A stretch of DNA of 64,000 nt from Candidatus Burkholderia verschuerenii (GTDB taxonomy: Bacteria > Pseudomonadota > Gammaproteobacteria > Burkholderiales > Burkholderiaceae): the NCBI RefSeq assembly GCF_001189365.1, contig NZ_LFJJ01000001.1, positions 62,001 through 126,000 of the forward strand. Direction: 5' to 3'. Below are positions 19,434 through 28,870 of this stretch, in pieces. The notes under the pieces were generated by a model, which had not been told where the DNA came from, made no database searches, and was given only the letters and a program-made list of their open reading frames with translations. Every line of letters starts with the position of its first letter. Position 1 is the first letter of the stretch. Made by a program: the position numbers and the translations under genes.

Positions 19434-21495
19434 ATGAATGCCGTCGCTGAAGCTTTGCCTGTCACTCGCCATTCGCCCGAAACGCGACAGATGGCGAACG
19501 CGTTGCGCATGCTCGCGGTCGATGCCGTGCAGCAGGCCAATTCCGGTCATCCCGGCATGCCGATGGGCATGGCGGAGATTGCCGTTGCGCTGTGGGGCCG
19601 CTATCTGAAGCACGATCCTGTCGATCCGGACTGGCCCGATCGAGATCGCTTCGTGCTGTCGAACGGACATGGTTCGATATTGTTATATGGATTACTAAAT
19701 TTAAGCGGTTACGACTTGCCGATTGAGGAACTGAAACGCTTCCGGCAAATGGTCAGCAAAACACCGGGCCATCCCGAAGTGGGCGTAACGCCCGGCGTCG
19801 AAACGACGACTGGCCCGCTCGGTCAGGGATTCGCCAATGCAGTCGGCATGGCGCTCGCCGAGAACTTGCTCGCGCGCGAGTTCAATCGGCCGGGGCATGA
19901 GATCGTCGATCATCGAACGTATGTGTTCGTCGGCGATGGCTGTTTGATGGAAGGCGTGTCGCATGAAGCGGCATCGCTTGCGGGCACGCTGGGCCTGAAC
20001 AAACTGACGGTGCTCTATGACGATAACGGCATCTCGATCGATGGTCACGTCGAAGGCTGGTTCGCCGACGACACACCGCAGCGCTTCGAAGCCTACGGCT
20101 GGCACGTCGTGCGCGCGGTCGATGGCCACGATGTCGAAGCGGTCTCACACGCGATACAAGCCGCTCGCGATTCGGATAGACCTACGCTGATCTGTTGCAA
20201 GACCGTGATCGGTTGCGGCGCGCCGACGCTGTCCGGCACGCACGATGTTCACGGCGCACCGCTCGGCGCGGACGAGACCGAAGCGACGCGTCGCGCCTTG
20301 GGCTGGACGCATGCGCCCTTCGAAATTCCATCGTCGATACGCGCGCTGTGGGATGCGCGCGAAGCGGGCGCGGCCGCGCACGACGAATGCGCACGACGAA
20401 TGGAATCGCCGCATGGACGCGCATCGTCGCGCCTTTCCTGATGATGCGGCGGAGTTCGAGCGTCGCGTGCGCGGTGCGTTGCCCGCGAACTGGCGCGATG
20501 CCGCGCATGCGCTCGTGCGCGACGCGGATCGCGCGGGTCAGACGGTGGCGACGCGCAAGGCATCGCAGCTTGCCATCGAAGGCTTGTCGCGTGCGCTGCC
20601 CGAGTTGCTCGGCGGGTCGGCGGATCTGACCGGCTCCAATCTCACGCGCTGGAAGGCGGCGATGGACATCACCGCGTCGCCGGAAAAGGGCAATTACATC
20701 CACTACGACTACGGCGTGCGCGAGTTCGGCATGAGCGCGGTGATGAACGGCGTCGCGTTGCACAAGGGTTATCTGCCGTTCGGCGGCACGTTCCTGACCT
20801 TCTCCGACTATTCGCGCAACGCCCTGCGCATGGCCGCGTTGATGAAGACGCGCACGATCTTTGTCTTCACGCACGATTCGATCGGTCTCGGCGAAGATGG
20901 TCCGACGCATCAGCCGATCGAACATGCCGCGACCTTGCGCATGATCCCGGGCCTCGACGTGTGGCGTCCGTGCGATACGGTCGAAACCGCGCAAGCGTGG
21001 ACCAGCGCGGTTGAGCGCGATCGTCCGTCGTGTCTGTTGTTGTCGCAACAGAACCTGCCATTTGTACCGCGCGATGAAGCGCAGATCGACGGCATCGAAC
21101 GCGGTGGTTATGTGCTGGTCGACTGGCCGAGCCAGAGCGAACGCGATGCGCGACTGATAGTATTGATTGCTACGGGATCCGAAGTAGCTTTAGCGCTGGC
21201 AGCGGTCGAGCCGCTGAAAGCCGAGGGCATTCTGGTGCGCGTCGTGTCAATGCCGTCGACAACCGTGTTCGATCGTCAATGTCAGACGTGGCGCGAGCGC
21301 GTGCTGCCCGAAGGCGTGCCGCGCGTGGCGATCGAAGCCGGCATCACGGCGTTCTGGCGGCAATACGTCGGGCTGACTGGCGGCGTGATCGGCATCGATC
21401 GCTTCGGCGAATCCGCGCCGGCGGGCGAGTTGTTAGTGCACTTCGGCGTGACGACGCAGGCGCTTGTGGACGAAGCGCGTCGCGTGGCGGCGTGA
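19434..21495 (+). pseudogene. cbbT: Transketolase CbbT, frameshifted by a 13-bp tandem duplication
   Basis: The first frame (19434-20441) carries the thiamine-diphosphate domain ([30 protein letters not shown]) and ends prematurely in [15 protein letters not shown]. The second frame resumes as [17 protein letters not shown] and runs to 21495 with the pyrimidine and C-terminal domains (GVREFGMSA, THDSIGLGEDGPTHQP). The join is a perfect duplication of GCGCACGACGAAT at 20376-20401; removing one copy restores one transketolase frame of about 680 residues. Two split products are unlikely to work, so a second transketolase is probably needed. Confidence 0.93.
20376..20401. repeat. 13-bp tandem duplication inside cbbT
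   Basis: GCGCACGACGAAT occurs twice, at 20376-20388 and 20389-20401, directly adjacent and identical. Thirteen bases is not a multiple of three, so it shifts the transketolase frame by +1. A clean tandem duplication of this kind is typical of replication slippage and is not a usual sequencing artefact. Confidence 0.95.
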
Positions 21496-21524
21496 TCCAT
21501 CATCGAGGCAACGGAGAGTTCGAC

Positions 21525-22568
21525 ATGGCATTCATCGCATTGAGGCAGTTGCTGGATCACGCGGCGGAGCACGGCTACGGCGTGCCCGCGTTCAACGTCA
21601 ACAACATGGAGCAAGTGCAGGCGATCATGCAGGCCGCCGAGGTCACGAAGAGCCCGGTGATCCTGCAGGCGTCGGCGGGCGCGCGCAAGTATGCTGGCGA
21701 GCCGTATCTGCGGCATCTGGTGCTCGCGGCTGTCGAGGCGCATCCGGATATTCCGGTGGTGCTGCATCAGGATCACGGCGCGAGTCCGTCGGTGTGTCAG
21801 CAGGCGATACGCTCGGGCTTCACGTCGGTGATAATGGACGGCTCCCTCATGCCCGATCAGAAGACGCCCGCCGACTACGAATACAACGTCGAGGTGAGCC
21901 GTCGCGTGGTGGAGGCGGCGCATTCGGTGGGCGTGTCGGTCGAAGGCGAACTCGGTTGTCTCGGTTCGCTGGAGACGGGCCGCGCGGGCGAGGAAGACGG
22001 CGTGGGCGCGGACGGCACGCTGAGTCACGATCGCCTGTTGACCGATCCCGACGAAGCGCGCGCCTTCGTCGAGGCGACGGGCATCGATGCGCTCGCGATT
22101 GCCATCGGCACGTCGCACGGTGCGTACAAGTTCAGCCGCCAGCCGACCGGCGATATCCTTGCGATCGATCGCATCGCCGAGATACACGAGCGCATTCCGG
22201 ATACGCATCTGGTGATGCATGGGTCGTCGTCGGTGCCGCAGGAATGGCTTGCGATCATCCGCGAGCATGGCGGTGAGATTCCGGCGACGTTCGGCGTGCC
22301 CGTCGATGAAATTCGACGCGGCATCGCGAACGGCGTGCGCAAGGTGAATATCGACACGGACATTCGTCTCGCGATGAGCGGTGCGATGCGACGCGCGATG
22401 GCATCGGCGAAATCGGAGTTCGATCCGCGTCACGCGTTGAAGGTGGCGACGGCAGCGGCGCGTGACTTGTGCATCGCGCGCTTCGAGGCGTTCGGATGCG
22501 CGGGGCACGCGGAGAAGATTCGGCCGATGGCGCTGGAGGCGATGGCGAAGCGGTATACTGAGGCGTGA
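21525..22568 (+). CDS. cbbA: Fructose-bisphosphate aldolase, class II
   Basis: 347 residues. The zinc-binding His motif is in [10 protein letters not shown] near 78-87, followed by SVMDG-like [29 protein letters not shown] and [10 protein letters not shown]. It condenses DHAP and glyceraldehyde-3-phosphate (or erythrose-4-phosphate) in the Calvin cycle. It starts 29 bp after the cbbT frame and is the last gene of the cbb operon. Intact. No strong terminator is visible in the 40 bp that follow. Confidence 0.97.
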   Translation: MAFIALRQLLDHAAEHGYGVPAFNVNNMEQVQAIMQAAEVTKSPVILQASAGARKYAGEPYLRHLVLAAVEAHPDIPVVLHQDHGASPSVCQQAIRSGFTSVIMDGSLMPDQKTPADYEYNVEVSRRVVEAAHSVGVSVEGELGCLGSLETGRAGEEDGVGADGTLSHDRLLTDPDEARAFVEATGIDALAIAIGTSHGAYKFSRQPTGDILAIDRIAEIHERIPDTHLVMHGSSSVPQEWLAIIREHGGEIPATFGVPVDEIRRGIANGVRKVNIDTDIRLAMSGAMRRAMASAKSEFDPRHALKVATAAARDLCIARFEAFGCAGHAEKIRPMALEAMAKRYTEA

Positions 22569-22608
22569 TGAAGCGCTGCGCGTGCGATTGGCGACGGGCG
22601 GCGCGGGG

Positions 22609-22974
22609 TTAGGCGGGGAGGGGTTCGGAGAGTTCGCGGTCGGCGGTCAGGAAATGTAGATCTTCGGTAATCGCCTGCGCCACCAGCAAGCGGTCGAATG
22701 GATCGCGATGCAGGTGGCGCAGTTCGCGTACGGCGCGTGCGTGAACGAGTTGAACCGGCAACTCGATGAACGGATGGTCTTCGAGTTCATCGATAGCGCG
22801 TTCGGCGCGCGGCTCCAGCTTGCCGCGCGCGGCCTTAATCGACAGTTCCCAGATGCTGGCCGTGCTGACATATACCTGCTTCGCCTGCTCGATTGCGCTT
22901 CGATGACGTGCAGATAGCCGGCGATCTTTAGAGATGCGCCAGACATAGATATGAGTATCGAGTAGGACACGCAT
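22609..22974 (-). CDS. PIN-domain toxin, VapC type
   Basis: 121 residues starting MRVLLDTHIYVWRISKD. The PIN acidic residues are visible as Asp6 in LLDTH, Glu near 44 in SIWELSIK, and HRDPFDRLLVAQAI near 92 with an Asp pair; a further Asp is in FLTADREL. These form the Mg-dependent RNase site. It is encoded directly after a Phd/VapB-like antitoxin. As the sequence stands, the antitoxin frame runs straight into it, giving a 222-residue fusion, because the antitoxin stop is bypassed by a one-base frameshift. Confidence 0.88.
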   Translation of the reverse strand: MRVLLDTHIYVWRISKDRRLSARHRSAIEQAKQVYVSTASIWELSIKAARGKLEPRAERAIDELEDHPFIELPVQLVHARAVRELRHLHRDPFDRLLVAQAITEDLHFLTADRELSEPLPA

Positions 22975-23277
22975 TATCGTTTCTCGAACAAGGCGTTGGT
23001 CTGTTCCGGGAAAGATCGGTCCGAAGAACTCTTCGATCATATCGTCGGGCATAGGCTTGACGACTTCATCGTCGAGCGCGTCTTCGTCGGCGGGGTCCAT
23101 GACAATGATCGAGCCACCTGCCCACTCGCCATTCTTGTCGACGATGTTGCCGATCGAACGTACTTTCAGCAATAGAACCGGTTGCTTTCCGCCGATGGCG
23201 ACATCCTCGTCTTTCGCAACCATTTCGAGGATCTTCAACAGATCCCGCTGTGCTTCCTCAGGGCTAAAAATATGCAC
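22974..23277 (-). pseudogene. VapB/Phd-like antitoxin, frameshifted near its 3' end
   Basis: Starts at GTG 23277. About 90 residues (MHIFSPEEAQRDLLKILEMV, then GGKQPVLLLKVRSIGNIVD) of a small antitoxin of prevent-host-death type. In the run FFGPIFP the sequence on the coding strand is TTTCCCGGAACAG. Removing one C of CCC (23008-23010) gives PEQTNALFEKR and a TAA that overlaps the toxin ATG as TAATG, the normal coupled arrangement. With the extra base the antitoxin reads through into the toxin. Either a real fusion or a one-base error. Confidence 0.8.
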
Positions 23278-23387
23278 AATTCATACGGATAACTAATAAG
23301 AACATCGATGCTATCCGAGCGCCGAAATCTCACCAATAAGCCGAATGGCCAATTCCACGCCCCTCACGCGAAAATAGGAGCACTCTC

Positions 23388-23936
23388 ATGCCGACCGAAT
23401 CTCCACCTGGCGAACTGGGTGCGCTCGCACCGTCCTTTTCTCTGAACGCGACCGATGGCAACACCTACACGCTCGACGATCTCAAAGGCCCACGCGGATT
23501 GGTCATCGTGTTCATGTGCAACCACTGTCCGTATGTGAAAACCGCATTGCCCGGCCTGATTCGCGACGCGCGTCATCTGCGCGAGTTCGGCATCAACGTG
23601 GCAGGCATCAATTCGAACGACGGCAGGGTCTACACCGACGACGCCTTCGAGCACATGATCACGCTCGCGCAAGAATACGCGTTGCCGTTTCCCTATCTGC
23701 ACGATGAAACGCAATCGGTCGCGCGCGATTACGGCGCGGTATGCACGCCGGAATGCTTCGGCTTCGACGGGGATATGCGATTGAAGTATCGCAGACGAAT
23801 CGACGCGTCGCGCAAGGAAGCATTACCGGACGCGCATCGCGATCTGCTCGAAGCGATGCGCGCAATCGCGGAACACGGAGACGCACCCGGTGAACAATAT
23901 CCGGCGCTGGGATGCTCTATCAAGTGGACGGTTTAA
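23388..23936 (+). CDS. Thioredoxin-like (redoxin/AhpC-TSA) family protein
   Basis: 182 residues, cytoplasmic (no signal peptide). GELGALAPSFSLNATDGNTY opens a redoxin fold, and VFMCNHCPYVK near 42-52 is a CxxC motif of the thioredoxin-family type. The C-terminal half has the usual AhpC/TSA strand order (YGAVCTPECFGFDGD). The specific substrate is unknown. It converges on the DHPS-like gene with a 4-bp tail overlap. Confidence 0.87.
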   Translation: MPTESPPGELGALAPSFSLNATDGNTYTLDDLKGPRGLVIVFMCNHCPYVKTALPGLIRDARHLREFGINVAGINSNDGRVYTDDAFEHMITLAQEYALPFPYLHDETQSVARDYGAVCTPECFGFDGDMRLKYRRRIDASRKEALPDAHRDLLEAMRAIAEHGDAPGEQYPALGCSIKWTV

Positions 23937-25333
23937 GCCTTCTTTTTCGTGGTCCCTGGCGCGTGCCACGCGCTCAGATCTTCTTCCGTGCGATCGACCG
24001 CGCATCCCCAGTCCAGCGCCTGATCCTGATCGAAACGCTTGCCCAGTTGCCACGCGATTTCCGCGCGCGCTAGTTGCACGCCGAGATAAAACGCATGACC
24101 GCCGTCGTTCTCGACTGCGAGTTTTGGGTAGAGCGCGAACGGATCGTTCTCGACATGATGTCCGTCGCGGTTATAGACGTGAATGCCATCGGCGGATACC
24201 TGCACGCGAAAATTCGGATCGCGCACGGCATCGGCGAATGCGGCGATTTCGTTTGCATCGTAGGGAAATGGGCGCTTCGCATGCAAGGCCGACAAATCCC
24301 CGCTGATTCCCTTCGGCAACGTCTGCGTCTCGCGCGATGCGTGCATGATGCGTCGCGCGACATCGGCTTCACGCACGGCGCGCCGCGCATGCAGGCTGAC
24401 CGATGTCGTCAGCACAGCCGCGATGCGCAACTCCGCCGCCATGCCGAACAGCACCGCGTTGATGCCGGTGGTGTCCGCTTCGGTCAACTCCGTCACATTG
24501 CCGATGCCCATCATGATCGGCACGTTCTCGTAGCGCTCGCGCAAGGACACATATCGCGCGATGGATTTCGCGAGCCCGAATGGAATCGGATCAAGAATCG
24601 GATCGGCGAGGAAAGGGCGATTGCGCCGCGTCATTGCTTCGATCGCTTCATCGAGCGATGCGACATCGGAGGGCTCGCGTGGCACGAGTATTGGAGTCGA
24701 TGCTATTTCATTTGCAATCCATAATGTATCGAAGTTGAGGCTCATCACGTAGTCCGCGCCGGCGCGGCCGCCGCGCCCGAGTTCATCGTCGACCATTGAA
24801 TCGACGCTGACGCGATAGCCTTGCTCTTTCAGCATCGCAACAGCGTCTTCCAGATGCGGAAACGGCGTTTCGGGCAAGCAGCCGATATCGATGACATCCG
24901 CGCCTTGCCGCCGATACTCGCGCGCACGCGTCGCGATGCCATCGAGGTCGAGACGCGGCGCATCGACGATCTCCGCGAAAATCTCCGTCTCGTAACGCGA
25001 CAGATCGACATGACGCGCCGCGCGTCCGAAGAACTGCGGCAAGTCCTTGACTTCCTCGGGACCGCGTTCCACCTTTACGCCGTAATGCGCGCTGAGCGCA
25101 TCGAGATCGCCGCGACAACGACCGGGCACGATTATGCGACTCGTGCCTTCGCTCAAGGGCTGCGCGACGCGTCGACGAATCATGTCGGCGGTCATCAGCC
25201 CCGCCACTTGCAGACCGATCTCGCGCACTTCCCATGTGAACGGCTCTCGCTTGTCAGCGGGCGCGATGCTTTCGAGCACATGCAGCAAACTCGCTTGCGC
25301 AAGTCGTCCCGTCAGGAAGACGATGTGTTCCAT
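23933..25333 (-). CDS. Dihydropteroate synthase-like protein of the H4MPT cluster
   Basis: 466 residues. The central part is a pterin-binding TIM barrel of DHPS type (QGADVIDIGCLPETP, YRVSVDSM, DYVMSLN, PILDPIPFGL, MMGIGNVTELTEADT), flanked by an N-terminal domain (MEHIVFLTGRLAQ) and a C-terminal domain. Such proteins are conserved in H4MPT-containing bacteria and archaea and are thought to act in methanopterin synthesis or turnover; the reaction is not firmly known. It overlaps the flavoprotein gene by 22 bp. Confidence 0.88.
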   Translation of the reverse strand: MEHIVFLTGRLAQASLLHVLESIAPADKREPFTWEVREIGLQVAGLMTADMIRRRVAQPLSEGTSRIIVPGRCRGDLDALSAHYGVKVERGPEEVKDLPQFFGRAARHVDLSRYETEIFAEIVDAPRLDLDGIATRAREYRRQGADVIDIGCLPETPFPHLEDAVAMLKEQGYRVSVDSMVDDELGRGGRAGADYVMSLNFDTLWIANEIASTPILVPREPSDVASLDEAIEAMTRRNRPFLADPILDPIPFGLAKSIARYVSLRERYENVPIMMGIGNVTELTEADTTGINAVLFGMAAELRIAAVLTTSVSLHARRAVREADVARRIMHASRETQTLPKGISGDLSALHAKRPFPYDANEIAAFADAVRDPNFRVQVSADGIHVYNRDGHHVENDPFALYPKLAVENDGGHAFYLGVQLARAEIAWQLGKRFDQDQALDWGCAVDRTEEDLSAWHAPGTTKKKA

Positions 25334-25911
25334 GCGAGTTTCAATTCTTCGAGTCGTTGATCGAGTGCGGTCTTGAGATCGTCGAGCGTGCGCGCGACTT
25401 TTGTGTGCTCGAAACGCGCGAGGCGTTCGACGTTATCGAATTCGATTGCGCGAGGCCGCACTTCGACCCATTCCTTCGGCGCTTGCGTGATGACGACCGG
25501 CGCGGTATCGCACGCGAACACGATGCTCGGCACGCACTGCTTGCCCGCTTGCGCGTACAGATTCGTGGGCAGCGTATCGGAGATACCGAATGCGCATTTG
25601 GCAACCGTATTGCTGGTCGCGGGCGCGATCACGACAGTGTGATATTCGCCGCTATAGAGCATGCCGACGGGCACGCTGCTCGCGCTGTTGTCGCGGATCA
25701 CCTTGAAATGCTCGCGCAACTTCGGTACGGGCCATCCGTATAGCGGCAACACTTCTTCGCCCGCCGCCGACAGAAACAGATCGACGCCGGGCAGACGCAA
25801 TGCGAGATCGATCGACTCTTCGATCATATGGCCGGAGCCGCTCACGCACCACGCGAAGCGCGCGTCGGGCTTGAACTCGTCGAGCCGGCGGGCGGGCGTG
25901 GGTTCCGTCAT
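25312..25911 (-). CDS. Flavoprotein, dihydromethanopterin-reductase-like
   Basis: 199 residues of the flavoprotein (DFP/UbiX-like) fold: FAWCVSGSGHMIEE near 18-31, VVIAPATSNTVAKCAFGISDTLPTN near 92-116, and FACDTAPVV. Archaeoflavoprotein/DmrB-type proteins of this kind reduce dihydromethanopterin to H4MPT, the last step of cofactor synthesis. The start overlaps the sigma-54 activator stop (ATGA) and its end overlaps the DHPS-like gene. DmrB-like function is likely but inferred. Confidence 0.83.
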   Translation of the reverse strand: MTEPTPARRLDEFKPDARFAWCVSGSGHMIEESIDLALRLPGVDLFLSAAGEEVLPLYGWPVPKLREHFKVIRDNSASSVPVGMLYSGEYHTVVIAPATSNTVAKCAFGISDTLPTNLYAQAGKQCVPSIVFACDTAPVVITQAPKEWVEVRPRAIEFDNVERLARFEHTKVARTLDDLKTALDQRLEELKLAWNTSSS

Positions 25912-27971
25912 GCGTCGGTCGGTGAAGTCGAATCGTGCGACAGGCGAATATGCAGCCGATGCATCTTGCGATACAGCGTATTGCGGCTGATACCGAGCAC
26001 CTTCGCGACATTGCTCACGTTCCAGCGATGCTCGTCCAGCAACAGCAACACGGTTTCGCGCTCCTTGACCTGAATCGCGTTGAGCGCGGACGTGTCCGCA
26101 TCTTCGGCGAGATGCGGGACGGGCGCGGCAACGGGCGCACGCGTCGGCGTGATCTGCTGCGCGGGCGCTCCATTGACGATCTCAGGCGGCAAATGCGCGC
26201 AACGAATCTCGGGTCCATCGCACAGGGCGATCGCCATTTGCAGCACATGACGCAACTGCCGGATATTGCCGGGCCACGCGTAGTTGAGCAGCGCTTGTCG
26301 TGCCTCCGCGCTCAATTCGGGCGGCTCTTCCGTTTCCGTTTCGAGGATATGGCCGATCAACGCGAGCGCATCGGCACGTTCGCGCAACGGCGGCAGATTG
26401 ATCTCGATACCGTTGAGTCGATAGTAAAGATCCTCGCGGAACATGCCGTTCTGCACGAGCTCGATGAGATTGCGGTGACTCGCGCTGATCAGTTGAAAGT
26501 CCACTTTTACCGTGGTTTCCGCACCGAGCGGCGTGACTTCATGTTCTTCCAGCACGCGCAGCAAACGCGCCTGCAACGTGAGCGGCATGTCGCCGATTTC
26601 ATCGAGGAACAGCGTGCCGCCATTCGCCTGCACTATCTTGCCGCGACGTCCTTCGCGTTGTGCGCCTGTGAACGCGCCCGCGCGATAACCGAACAATTCG
26701 CTCTCGATGAGATTCTCCGGCAGCGATGCGCAATTCACCGCGACGAACGCGCCGCCGTTGTTCGGACTGATGCTATGCAGCGCATTCGCGAACACCTCTT
26801 TGCCGGTGCCGGTTTGTCCGCGCAGGATGATCGGAATCTTGCGCTGAATCACGCGCGCCGCGAGTTGAATCTGCGATGCCATGCGCGGATCGCCGAACTC
26901 GAGATGCGCGAGTTTGTCGAGCCGTCCCGTTCCCGTCGATGCACCGACTTCCTTGCGTATCGACGATTTCGCAGCCGTGCGCGGCGCGGTGACGGGCGCA
27001 TTCGAGCGATCGTTGAGGAGGATGCGCGTGGCGCCGTTCGCACCTTCGCGCGGCGTCTGCGCGGTGAGGAAGAAGCGGCTGTTGGCCTTGGCGCTATACA
27101 CCGTCACCGGATGGAACGAGCCGCGAATGCTGCGCGCGATCATGTCTTCGAGCGTCGCGTTGAAGGCTTCCTTGATGCGCTTGCCGCACAACTCGGCGGG
27201 CGATCGCAGATCGAGTTGAAACAGCGCGCTGCGGCTCGCGGCGAGCACGACGCCATCGTCGCTGACGGCGAGTTTGCCCGCGTGCAGCGTGCCGACGAAC
27301 TCGGGGCGGCTGTGGAAGTGAATCATGTTGGCGTGGCGATAACGCGCATCGATCAGGCGGTTTTCGATCATCTGACGCGACATGCCGACCAGCACCAGCG
27401 AATGCTGTTGCAGCAGCTTGGAACGGCTCGTCACGTCGAGCACGCCGACGACTTCGCCGCGTTCATCGAAGATCGGCGCGGCGGAGCAGGTGAGCGACGT
27501 ATAGCGCGGATAGAAATGCTCGTGCTGGCACACCGCGATACATTCGCGTTCGATGAGACACGTGCCCATGCCGTTGGTGCCGGCTTCGCGTTCGCTCCAT
27601 AGCGCGCCGACGCGCAGACCATCGGCGGCGACGGCTTCGCCGAACGGCACCGACGACACTTGATGCACGATAACGCCATCGGCATCGACGAGCACCACGG
27701 CGAGCTCGGGATCCGCGAGCTGCTGATACAGCGTGGTCATTTCGAGCTTCGAGCACGCGATGAGATCGGTCGCGGCTTCGCGACGCTCGGTGAGTTCGCG
27801 TTGCGTGAGCACGGGCGGCATCACGAAGCGCGCCGGATCGAGCTGAAACTCGGTCAGGCACCGCAGCCACGACTGCGCGACGGAATCGCTGGCGCGCCGC
27901 GCGGCCAGCGGGTTATGCACGATATTCAGCACTTCCCGGACATGCGTATCTACGTCAGCAAGCGACGACAT
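25908..27971 (-). CDS. Sigma-54-dependent transcriptional activator (GAF-AAA-Fis, AcoR type)
   Basis: About 687 residues. N-terminal GAF sensor region (EREAGTNGMGTCLIE and SCSAAPIFDERGEVVGVLDVT-like text near 130-185). AAA+ core with Walker A GQTGTGKE near 383, GAFTGA near 440 (contacts sigma-54), and Walker B GGTLFLDEIGDMPL. C-terminal Fis-type helix-turn-helix (WNVSNVAKVLGISRNTLYRKM). It heads an operon with the flavoprotein and DHPS-like genes, so it probably governs C1 genes in response to an alcohol, aldehyde or related signal (inference). I chose ATG 27971; a longer reading exists. Confidence 0.93.
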   Translation of the reverse strand: MSSLADVDTHVREVLNIVHNPLAARRASDSVAQSWLRCLTEFQLDPARFVMPPVLTQRELTERREAATDLIACSKLEMTTLYQQLADPELAVVLVDADGVIVHQVSSVPFGEAVAADGLRVGALWSEREAGTNGMGTCLIERECIAVCQHEHFYPRYTSLTCSAAPIFDERGEVVGVLDVTSRSKLLQQHSLVLVGMSRQMIENRLIDARYRHANMIHFHSRPEFVGTLHAGKLAVSDDGVVLAASRSALFQLDLRSPAELCGKRIKEAFNATLEDMIARSIRGSFHPVTVYSAKANSRFFLTAQTPREGANGATRILLNDRSNAPVTAPRTAAKSSIRKEVGASTGTGRLDKLAHLEFGDPRMASQIQLAARVIQRKIPIILRGQTGTGKEVFANALHSISPNNGGAFVAVNCASLPENLIESELFGYRAGAFTGAQREGRRGKIVQANGGTLFLDEIGDMPLTLQARLLRVLEEHEVTPLGAETTVKVDFQLISASHRNLIELVQNGMFREDLYYRLNGIEINLPPLRERADALALIGHILETETEEPPELSAEARQALLNYAWPGNIRQLRHVLQMAIALCDGPEIRCAHLPPEIVNGAPAQQITPTRAPVAAPVPHLAEDADTSALNAIQVKERETVLLLLDEHRWNVSNVAKVLGISRNTLYRKMHRLHIRLSHDSTSPTDA

Positions 27972-28368
27972 GAGGGCGTGTCTCCGAGGCGTGCGGGGCC
28001 GGCACGCGCGCATGACGCTGCCGCGCGACCCCTCTACGCCGAATCTGTTGTGTTATACGCTTAGCGCCGCGGCTCTCTCCATGCCTGTTTCTGTACTTCT
28101 TTTCGCTGCGGGTATTTCAACTACTCCGCGCGCGGGCGCCCCTCGTAGCCGGGCGGCCGACGCATCCAGCGATTTGCGCGCTTGGAGCGATCTGGCCCGG
28201 TTCCAAAAATCCTACAACCTATGACGCGCCGGTTCAATAAGTAGTCGCATAGAGTACGCGCACTGCGCGCGCTTTTTGCTTGTATTGAGAGTTAGGTTTT
28301 AGGCTGACTAAGCGGTTTTTCTGCCGATTTGTCATTTAAATGCACCGTATTGATGCGTGGAGAACAGC
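27972..28368. promoter_or_regulatory. Divergent promoter region, sigma-54 activator / folB-like gene
   Basis: 397 bp with no credible gene. It separates two divergently transcribed units and must carry both promoters. I looked for a -24/-12 site (TGGCAC-N5-TTGC) and found none convincing. The folB-like start is preceded by GGAGAACAGC. Confidence 0.4.
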
Positions 28369-28844
28369 ATGGGCCGGTTCGATCCTATTCGCGAAGTTTT
28401 TCCGAAAGTGTCGTATTCGGACGATGCTTCATCGATGGATATCGTCTATATCGAGGGTTTAACCGGGCAGACGGTGATCGGGATCGATCAGAGCGAACTG
28501 CACGAGGCGCAGACTGTACGGCTTAGTCTTGCGATTGGGGTGCCTTCGTTGCGCGCATGTGTGAGTGATCGTATCGAGGATACGGTGAATTATGCTGCGG
28601 TGCGGGATGCGGTGCTTGGCTTGCTTTCTTCGCATGGCGTGCAGTTGCTGAGGTGCTTGCCGAGCAGATCGCTCAGTTGATTATCGCCGACTTCGGCGCT
28701 TCGTGGGTCAGGGTTTCGCTTTGCAAGCCGGCTAAGTTTGAGGATGTTGAGTCGGTTGGGGTTTTGATCGAGCGACGTTCGCGGAGTGTTCGCACGGGGG
28801 CTGTTGGGCTGGATTGGATGGGGAGGGGGTATTTGCCGTCTTAA
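28369..28844 (+). pseudogene. FolB-like dihydroneopterin aldolase, frameshifted
   Basis: First frame: MGRFDPIREVF, then MDIVYIEGLTGQTVIGI, a FolB-type core, through DRIEDTVNYAAVRDAVLGLL to GVQLL, then wrong-frame residues and a stop at 28680. The next frame continues as VLAEQIAQLIIADFGASWVRVSLCKPAKFEDVESVGVLIERR, the FolB C-terminal half with its conserved K-P pair. A one-base deletion near 28650 (CTGAGGTG, expected CTnGAGGTG) explains it. The activity would be retro-aldol cleavage of dihydroneopterin-type pterins for H4MPT. The 3' end is strongly G+T-rich beside copy C. Confidence 0.85.
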
Positions 28845-28870
28845 GGTTCTTTTTCTGTTTTCTTTTTTGC

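Noticed and set aside
27972-28368. Sigma-54 (-24/-12) promoter near TGGCCCGG at 28190
   Set aside because: The -12 TTGC element is missing at the proper spacing.
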